From Candidatus Nomurabacteria bacterium (GTDB lineage: Bacteria > Patescibacteriota > Minisyncoccia > Phycocordibacterales > Phycocordibacteraceae): a DNA stretch of 13,019 nt. Shown piece after piece: positions 5,471-10,076 of the stretch (position 1 is the stretch's first letter; the number at the start of each line of letters is the position of its first letter). The notes beneath the pieces are model-generated. The model was not told the DNA's origin and searched no databases. It worked only from the letters and a program-made list of their open reading frames with translations. Both the position numbers and the translations under genes were made by a program. Location: NCBI GenBank assembly GCA_943355045.1, contig CALRDY010000008.1, forward strand, positions 1-13,019. Reading direction: 5' to 3'.

Positions 5471-6520
5471 TTAGTCTTCGATCAATGGCTTATCGAGGAG
5501 TTCGGGTTCGATGCCGATTTTTGATTCATTGATGCGGTAGACGTCTTTATCTATCTTCCCGAGCTCTTTGTAGCCCGCATTGTAATGACTGACCGAGGTC
5601 CCGAGCGAGACGCCGAGCTTTTTATAAAATTGCTCATAGGCGGCCACATGCTTCCCCAGCTCCCCCACCCTCTGTTGTATCTCTACCGCTTTCTCTTCTA
5701 TCTTCAGCGCCTTTAGGCCCTGCATGACTGTTTGTAAGTATGCGAGAAATGATGTCGGCGAGACGATAATGACCTTGTACTTCCCTGCTGCCCTCTGGAT
5801 GAGGTTTTCGTCTTCCCCGCCACCGACCTGATTGGTCAGAAGGTCGTAGTAGATGCCTTCAGATGGGATGAACATGAATGCGAAGTCCATCGTACCTTCG
5901 TCAGGACGGATGTATTTGGCGGTCTCCGTGATGCGCATCTTAAGATCGTTCACAAATGCCTTCTCAAACGCCGGACGCTCCGCGTCCGGCGCGTGTACGA
6001 GACGGTTGTAGTTATCGAGCGAGAACTTAGAATCTATCGGGACGATCTTATCGCTCACGAACACAGCAGCATCGACAATCTCGCCATTCTTAAAGGGGTA
6101 CTGCATCTGGTACATGCCGGGAGGAAGCACGTTCTTCAGGACGGTCTCGAGATAGTACTCGCCGAGGATGCCGCGCTGCTTCGGATTCTTCAGAATGTCT
6201 TGGAGATTCTGCAACTGCTCGGCAAAGCCCTGTGTCTGCCGGCCGATTTCTTTTACCGAGGTTACCTCCTGCGTAATCTCTTTGATGAGCCGTGCGCTCT
6301 CAGAAAATTGACGGTGCGAGTTCTCCTGCATCGCGCGGGACGACTCCGATACGCGCGCGTCGAGCGTGCGCCCGAGCTCCTGCATCTGCTGTTGGAGCAG
6401 CACCATACTATTACTATCCTCCACGACGGGAGCCTCGCGGCGTCGCAGCATGAAATACAGACCGATGCCCTGAACAAAAACCAGAGCGAGGATGATCAAA
6501 ACGACAGTAAGAGTACTCAT
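5471..6520 (-). CDS. rmuC: DNA recombination protein RmuC
   Basis: This is a 349-aa protein. A membrane anchor (STLTVVLIILALVFVQGIG, 2-20) is followed by a coiled-coil region (about 38-112) and then the RmuC nuclease-like core. The core shows RGILGEYYLE (116-125), PIDSKFSL (161-168), FMFIPSEGIYYDL (216-228) and SPTSFLAYLQ (254-263), and then a helical C terminus. RmuC limits recombination at inverted repeats, and its fold is related to restriction endonucleases. The length is somewhat shorter than the E. coli protein (about 475 aa) but typical of compact homologues. The start at 6520 is supported by TATATT (6532-6527) 6 nt upstream. Its last 33 codons are repeated downstream as fragments. Confidence 0.94.
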   Translation of the reverse strand: MSTLTVVLIILALVFVQGIGLYFMLRRREAPVVEDSNSMVLLQQQMQELGRTLDARVSESSRAMQENSHRQFSESARLIKEITQEVTSVKEIGRQTQGFAEQLQNLQDILKNPKQRGILGEYYLETVLKNVLPPGMYQMQYPFKNGEIVDAAVFVSDKIVPIDSKFSLDNYNRLVHAPDAERPAFEKAFVNDLKMRITETAKYIRPDEGTMDFAFMFIPSEGIYYDLLTNQVGGGEDENLIQRAAGKYKVIIVSPTSFLAYLQTVMQGLKALKIEEKAVEIQQRVGELGKHVAAYEQFYKKLGVSLGTSVSHYNAGYKELGKIDKDVYRINESKIGIEPELLDKPLIED

Positions 6521-6526
6521 ATGTTG

Positions 6527-6540
6527 AATATAGTATACTA
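6527..6540. promoter_or_regulatory. Divergent rmuC / yqeY promoter with palindromic -10
   Basis: TAGTATACTA (6531-6540) is a perfect 10-bp palindrome. On the + strand TATACT (6534-6539) ends 7 nt before the ATG at 6547. On the minus strand TATATT (6532-6527) ends 6 nt before the rmuC ATG, with TATACT (6538-6533) as an alternative. Both genes would be leaderless or nearly so. The whole divergent gap is 26 bp. Confidence 0.65.
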
Positions 6541-6546
6541 CTCGAT

Positions 6547-7002
6547 ATGGCTATCCACGAAATAATCAAGCAATCGATCCCCGAGGCGCTCCGTGCGCAC
6601 GACGAAGTGCGGCTGCGCACCCTCCGCTCGCTCGTAACCGCGATGACCAACGAAGTCGTCGCAAAGAAGCGCAAGCCAAATGAATTCCTGACTGATGACG
6701 AAGCTATCGCCGTCGTGAAGCGCGCGGCGAACCAGCGCAAGGACTCCATCGAGCAGTTTGAGAAAGCATCCCGCAACGACCTCGTCGAGCCGGAGAAGGC
6801 TGAGCTCACCATCCTTGAGTCCTATCTCCCCACGCTGATGAGTCGCGACGAGATTGTGCCCATCGCAAAAGCGAAGATGACTGAACTCAATATTTCTTCA
6901 AAGGCCGACGCCGGCAAATTTACCGGAGCACTCATGAAAGACCTCAAAGGCAAAGCCGACGGCGGCGACGTAAAATCGGTTGTGGACAGCTTGCTTTCTT
7001 AA
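6547..7002 (+). CDS. yqeY: GatB/YqeY domain protein
   Basis: This 151-aa protein has the full YqeY length. Recognisable stretches are LRTLRSLVTAMTNEVVAKKR (23-42), then DDEAIAVVKRAANQRKDSIEQF (split across 50-71), ILESYLPTLMSRDEI (89-103) and the ending GKADGGDVKSVV. The fold is shared with the tail of GatB, the amidotransferase subunit that acts on mischarged tRNA. The stand-alone protein probably binds tRNA, but its role is not firmly known. It starts at the ATG directly after a -10 box with no SD. It reads away from rmuC and is followed by an independent small gene. Confidence 0.93.
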   Translation: MAIHEIIKQSIPEALRAHDEVRLRTLRSLVTAMTNEVVAKKRKPNEFLTDDEAIAVVKRAANQRKDSIEQFEKASRNDLVEPEKAELTILESYLPTLMSRDEIVPIAKAKMTELNISSKADAGKFTGALMKDLKGKADGGDVKSVVDSLLS

Positions 7003-7048
7003 CAGAAGTGATGTTTAATTGTGGTCAGACTGTAACCTAACACTTAAT

Positions 7049-7054
7049 GGAGGA
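7049..7054 (+). promoter_or_regulatory. Strong Shine-Dalgarno of the 86-aa orphan
   Basis: GGAGGA ends 3 nt before the ATG at 7058. It selects this start over an in-frame TTG at 7019. Confidence 0.7.
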
Positions 7055-7057
7055 CTT

Positions 7058-7318
7058 ATGCTAGAAAAATCTAGAGAGGTGCCCAGGAAGGTTCGGGAAG
7101 CGTTGTCGAATGGCGACCGTGTCGCTTTGAGTCGAATGGGCCATATAGGCGGAGAGCATGCAGCTGCTCTGAAAACACTCGAGAAAGAAGAGAAGAAGCA
7201 TCATGTTCTGGAAGCCGCTCTTCAGCAGGCCAGGACAGGCGAAATTTCGCCGGAAGGCGACATCCTTCCGCCAAATCCGGAACTCGTCGCATCTCTCGAA
7301 GAGGTACTTAAAGAATAA
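7058..7318 (+). CDS. Charged 86-aa orphan protein
   Basis: No family is recognised. The protein is soluble and strongly charged, with no cysteine and no membrane segment. A basic start (LEKSREVPRKVREAL, 2-16) leads to a predicted long helix (ALKTLEKEEKKHHVLEAALQQA, split across 37-58) and an acidic Pro-containing end. The ATG at 7058 is chosen because GGAGGA lies 3 nt upstream; an in-frame TTG at 7019 would add 13 residues without any signal. A strong terminator follows at once, so the gene ends its own unit. The long helix suggests an oligomerising or nucleoid/ribosome-associated small protein, but this is a guess. Confidence 0.75.
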   Translation: MLEKSREVPRKVREALSNGDRVALSRMGHIGGEHAAALKTLEKEEKKHHVLEAALQQARTGEISPEGDILPPNPELVASLEEVLKE

Positions 7319-7356
7319 GCGCGGGAAGCCAACTGGCTCCCGCGCTCGTTTTTTAT
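7318..7356 (+). terminator. Rho-independent terminator after the 86-aa gene
   Basis: GCGCGGGA (from 7319) pairs with TCCCGCGC (ending about 7346), with inner GCCA/TGGC pairing, then CG and a run of six T. Very strong. Confidence 0.92.
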
Positions 7357-7395
7357 ACTTCCCTCTCTTCCCTTTTTTTGTTATAAAACAAGTAC

Positions 7396-7464
7396 GGCCC
7401 TACAGCCTAACGGAGCGAGAGACAAATCCTAATTTGTCCCGAGTGAAGTGACGGCTGTATGGCC
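7396..7464. repeat. 69-bp palindromic intergenic element
   Basis: GGCC-C-TACAGCC (7396-7407) mirrors GGCTGTA-T-GGCC (7453-7464). The centre is a hairpin GACAAAT-CCTA-ATTTGTC (7421-7438). All arms share the same centre at about 7430. The purine-rich stretches between arms do not pair. It lies between a terminator and the tRNA and looks like a MITE/REP-type repeat. Confidence 0.65.
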
Positions 7465-7473
7465 TGCGCAGCA

Positions 7474-7545
7474 GGCCCTATCGTCTAACGGTTAGGACAC
7501 ATCCTTCTCAAGGATGGAATCAGAGTTCGATTCTCTGTAGGGTCA
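7474..7545 (+). tRNA. tRNA-Glu (anticodon CTC)
   Basis: A complete 72-nt cloverleaf is present. The acceptor is GGCCCTA/TAGGGTC, with one G-U pair and discriminator A. The D arm is GTCT/GGAC, the anticodon stem CATCC/GGATG, and the loop TTCTCAA gives anticodon CTC, which reads GAG. The T arm is CAGAG/CTCTG with loop TTCGATT. CCA is not encoded (TGC follows). A terminator begins 8 nt downstream, so it is the last or only gene of its transcript. Confidence 0.96.
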
Positions 7546-7552
7546 TGCGATT

Positions 7553-7580
7553 CGAAAAACCGCCTTTGGGCGGTTTTTCG
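7553..7580 (+). terminator. Terminator after tRNA-Glu
   Basis: CGAAAAACCGCC (7553-7564) and GGCGGTTTTTCG (7569-7580) form a 12-bp stem with loop TTTG. The T-run is inside the stem's right arm. Confidence 0.92.
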
Positions 7581-7598
7581 TTTACGCATGGCCATTAA

Positions 7599-7619
7599 GC
7601 AACGTTTGGGAAACGTTGC
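7599..7619. repeat. Perfect 9-bp hairpin GCAACGTTT / AAACGTTGC
   Basis: The arms at 7599-7607 and 7611-7619 enclose GGG. No T-run follows on either strand, so it is not a terminator. It sits between the tRNA terminator and the next promoter. Confidence 0.5.
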
Positions 7620-7661
7620 ATCAGAGAATCGAATACGGCCTGCGGCCGGGCGTCCATCAGG

Positions 7662-7673
7662 TATACTTGCCTC
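7662..7673 (+). promoter_or_regulatory. -10 box at leaderless spacing for the 121-aa gene
   Basis: TATACT (7662-7667) ends 6 nt before the ATG at 7674, the same box and spacing as at 633-638. No -35 match is visible. Confidence 0.55.
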
Positions 7674-8039
7674 ATGCGTGCTCATTGCATTCCCGTGCAG
7701 AAAATCATCATTAGCATAGCTCTGAGCCTGATCCTCCTCAATTCTTTTTGGCTCCTTGGTATGCCCATGCAGGCAGGATGCCCCTTTATGCCAGGAGAAA
7801 CCGCGCTATGTACGATGAGCGTCCTTGATCATATCGATCACTGGCAACAGGCCTTCGTCGCGATAGCAGCGGAAGTGCTCGTCCTGATAGCACTGACGAT
7901 AGTTATTCAAATATTCAAAAAAGATTTTCGTAGAAGATCGGAGCCCCTCCCTGCCCCGCCAAGAAAATGGAGACCATTTTCATTCGCCGCATTTCAAGCA
8001 TTGTTTTTGGCTGGCATTTTGAATCCGCGAGCGCCGTAA
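7674..8039 (+). CDS. Small membrane protein with Cys/Met/His motif
   Basis: This is a 121-aa protein. Hydrophobic segment 1 (residues 11-30) is followed by an extracytoplasmic-looking loop with Cys36, Met39, Cys46, Met48, His53 and His56 (GCPFMPGETALCTM, then DHIDHWQ). Segment 2 follows (60-80), then a basic Pro-rich cytoplasmic stretch and a last hydrophobic patch (103-116). The dense Cys/Met/His loop suggests copper or other soft-metal binding, or redox function; this is inference. I recall similar loops in small uncharacterised patescibacterial proteins but cannot name a family. It is followed after 46 nt by a His-rich exported protein, with which it probably forms an operon. The start follows TATACT directly. 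Confidence 0.78.
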   Translation: MRAHCIPVQKIIISIALSLILLNSFWLLGMPMQAGCPFMPGETALCTMSVLDHIDHWQQAFVAIAAEVLVLIALTIVIQIFKKDFRRRSEPLPAPPRKWRPFSFAAFQALFLAGILNPRAP

Positions 8040-8081
8040 CCGCCTGCACGCGTGCACATTATTAAATTAATCAGGCGATTA
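8037..8081. repeat. Stop-to-start inverted repeat between the two small exported/membrane genes
   Basis: TAACCGCCTG (8037-8046, including the stop codon) pairs with CAGGCGATTA (8072-8081) with one mismatch. Inside lie a perfect palindrome TGCACGCGTGCA (8045-8056) and ATTAAATTAAT. The right arm ends 4 nt before the next ATG. Confidence 0.55.
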
Positions 8082-8085
8082 GCGT

Positions 8086-8577
8086 ATGCAAAACTCGAGA
8101 ATTAAATCGTTAGCAACTCCTTTGGCGGTGCTCCTCGGTATCATCGGCATGATCGCTGGAGCCGTAGCGCTCAATAGTAATTCGACCGCACTCTCAGGTC
8201 GTACAAATCGGGAGATCGCCCTCGCCTGCACCTCGGACATGGCAACGCAATTCCATATCCATCCGCACCTTGCGATTCTTATCAACGGCGAGCAGCAAAG
8301 TATTCCCGCCAATATCGGAGTCAAGCCGGCCTGCATGAACGCGCTCCATACGCATGATGCAAGCGGAACGCTGCATGTCGAATCGCCAGAAAAACGCGAC
8401 TTCACTCTTGCAGACTTCTTCGCAGTCTGGGGACAGACCTTTAGCAAGGATCAAGTGCTTCAGTCAATGGTTGATGAAACGCATCATATTCGAGTAACGA
8501 TAAACGGCGCAGAGACAGACACCTACGAAAACACAATTCTCCGCGAAAAAGATCAGATCGTCATCAGTTACGAGTAA
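8086..8577 (+). CDS. Exported or membrane-anchored His-rich protein, possible metal binding
   Basis: This 163-aa protein has an uncleaved-looking signal anchor (residues 11-29) and then an extracytoplasmic domain. Three conserved-looking blocks stand out: FHIHPHLAILING (56-68, His57/59/61), SIPANIGVKPAC (72-83) and ALHTHDASGTLHVES (86-100, His88/90/97). FTLADFFAVWGQTF (106-119) follows. Cys48 and Cys83 could pair. The H-x-H-x-H and H-x-H clusters suggest a metal site. I recall this pattern as recurrent in Patescibacteria and some archaea, often near thiol or metal genes, but no function is established to my knowledge. The adjacent upstream membrane protein also has Cys/Met/His, so the two may act together. 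Confidence 0.82.
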   Translation: MQNSRIKSLATPLAVLLGIIGMIAGAVALNSNSTALSGRTNREIALACTSDMATQFHIHPHLAILINGEQQSIPANIGVKPACMNALHTHDASGTLHVESPEKRDFTLADFFAVWGQTFSKDQVLQSMVDETHHIRVTINGAETDTYENTILREKDQIVISYE

Positions 8578-8628
8578 AACAGGGGGCTGGATTCTCGCCG
8601 AAGCCAGTGACAACCGGTGCTACGTTTG

Positions 8629-8666
8629 AATATAGAAAGCCCCACAAGAATGGGGCTTTCTATATT
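8629..8666. terminator. Bidirectional terminator, 16-bp stem
   Basis: AATATAGAAAGCCCCA (8629-8644) and TGGGGCTTTCTATATT (8651-8666) are exact complements around a 6-nt loop. It lies between the convergent ends of the His-rich gene (+) and murF (-) and can serve both. Confidence 0.85.
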
Positions 8667-8721
8667 TTGCATTCCAACTAGTAAGATCCCTAACCAACTG
8701 GTACCGAGTGCCCCGTTAAAC

Positions 8722-9996
8722 TCACGCTTTCCTCTTCCACGCTTTCTCCTGCCGGACGAGCCGCGCGGCGTCTGCTGCGTCGGCAAGGAGCGCTTCGACG
8801 ATACGCTCCGTGCGGATGGACTGGGAACCTTTTACCAAAATTACATCGCCTTCGCGCACGAGGTCGGGCAGCGCGGCGGCGGCAGCGCTCGCCGTATCAA
8901 ATACCATGACTTCCGTATTCCCTGCCGAGGCGGCAAAGGCTCGCGCGCGAATGCCGACGGCGACAACGAGGTCAGCGGCGGCGCGCGCAAGCGCGCCGAT
9001 GCGCTCATGCTCCATGACCGAATAGCGGCCGAGTTCGAGCATGTCGCCAAGCACGGCGATGCGCCGCTTCGCGTGCGGGAATGCTTTCAGCGTCGCGAGC
9101 GCTTCCTCAGTCGCGGCCGGCGATGCATTGTACGAGTCATCGATGATGACTGAGCCGTTTTTGCCCGCGAGAAGCCGCCCGCGACCGGGCGGCGGATCAT
9201 AGCTCTCGAGCGCATGCAGCGCTTCGGGGAGCGGTATCAAGAACGCGCGAGCGGCAGCGAGCGCGGCAGCGGCCGGAAGAAGCTGTGTCATGCCGACTGA
9301 GCCCTTCACGATGAGACTCCCTTCTTCGCCTTCCACATTCACGTTCGCTCGCATGCCGGCGACTCCTCCTTCAACTTCATAAAAGCCTGCATCACAGACG
9401 CGCACCGTGGCACTGTCTGCACAGCCGTACGAGATTATGCGCGCCGATGTGCGCATCGCCATATCGAGCGCATACAGGTCATCGGCGGGAACGATGAGCG
9501 GCGCGGCAGCCGGAAGCGCGTATGCGGGAGAAAATTCCTCTTCCCGCACCGCTTCGGGCGAAGTATATGCTTCAACATGTGTCGGAATCTCCGGCAACCG
9601 CGTTACTACGACGACATCCGGCGTCGCTATGCGCGCGATCTGCGCAAGGTCGCCGGGCCGATCCGCCCCCACTTCAAGCACAAGCATGTTCGGATAATGA
9701 TTCGGAAGAATGAGAAGCGCTAAAGAGCTTTTTAAAACTGAGAACCAGGCAAGTGGGTCACGAAACGGATTCTTTACGCCAAGAATAGTAAAAGGCACGC
9801 CGAATTCTGTATTGAGATTTTTCTCGCTCTTGCGCACGAAAAAACGCGCGGACAAGACCGCGGCGACCGCGTCCTTCGTCGAGGTCTTCCCTACCGAACC
9901 GGTAACCATAACGATGCTCGGACGGTAACGGCGCACCACAAAATGCGCGATAAGCGCGAGTATGGAGGCGACGATTGATCTCAGTATTTTTTTCAT
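8722..9996 (-). CDS. murF: MurF-like Mur ligase lacking the N-terminal substrate domain
   Basis: This is a 424-aa protein. A hydrophobic N-terminal helix (5-20) leads straight into the ATP site GSVGKTST (33-40). Then come NLNTEFGVP (60-68), MLVLEVGADRPGDL (104-117), GRGRLL (271-276), DDSYNASP (286-293), LGDMLELG (316-323) with His330, and VKGSQS (388-393). The order and the DDSYNASP and LGDMxELG motifs are those of MurF, which adds D-Ala-D-Ala to UDP-MurNAc-tripeptide. The roughly 80-aa N-terminal UDP-MurNAc-binding domain is absent and replaced by a membrane-type helix. Where most Mur ligases carry the carbamylated Lys after the His140 region, the sequence reads SPEAVREEEF with no Lys. It ends the rsmH-ftsL-ftsI-murF cluster. 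The start ATG directly follows an inverted-repeat arm. Confidence 0.85.
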   Translation of the reverse strand: MKKILRSIVASILALIAHFVVRRYRPSIVMVTGSVGKTSTKDAVAAVLSARFFVRKSEKNLNTEFGVPFTILGVKNPFRDPLAWFSVLKSSLALLILPNHYPNMLVLEVGADRPGDLAQIARIATPDVVVVTRLPEIPTHVEAYTSPEAVREEEFSPAYALPAAAPLIVPADDLYALDMAMRTSARIISYGCADSATVRVCDAGFYEVEGGVAGMRANVNVEGEEGSLIVKGSVGMTQLLPAAAALAAARAFLIPLPEALHALESYDPPPGRGRLLAGKNGSVIIDDSYNASPAATEEALATLKAFPHAKRRIAVLGDMLELGRYSVMEHERIGALARAAADLVVAVGIRARAFAASAGNTEVMVFDTASAAAAALPDLVREGDVILVKGSQSIRTERIVEALLADAADAARLVRQEKAWKRKA

Positions 9997-10076
9997 CCCG
10001 TTAGAAATTATGGTTATTAAAATGAGACGGCATCATGACGAGTGTAACGTTAAGCGTAGGATATTTCTAACGGGAT
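9995..10076. repeat. 14-bp inverted repeat spanning the ftsI-murF spacer
   Basis: ATCCCGTTAGAAAT (9995-10008) and ATTTCTAACGGGAT (10063-10076) are exact complements separated by 54 nt. On the minus strand the left arm begins at the ftsI stop and the right arm ends in the murF ATG. The same 12-bp core occurs in the next spacer. Confidence 0.88.

Noticed and set aside
7021..7057. Longer start (TTG at 7019) for the 86-aa gene
   Set aside because: The extra 13 codons would cover the SD of the ATG at 7058, and nothing supports TTG use.
8617..9153. 178-aa ORF on the + strand opposite murF
   Set aside because: It starts inside the bidirectional terminator and runs antisense to conserved Mur ligase motifs.
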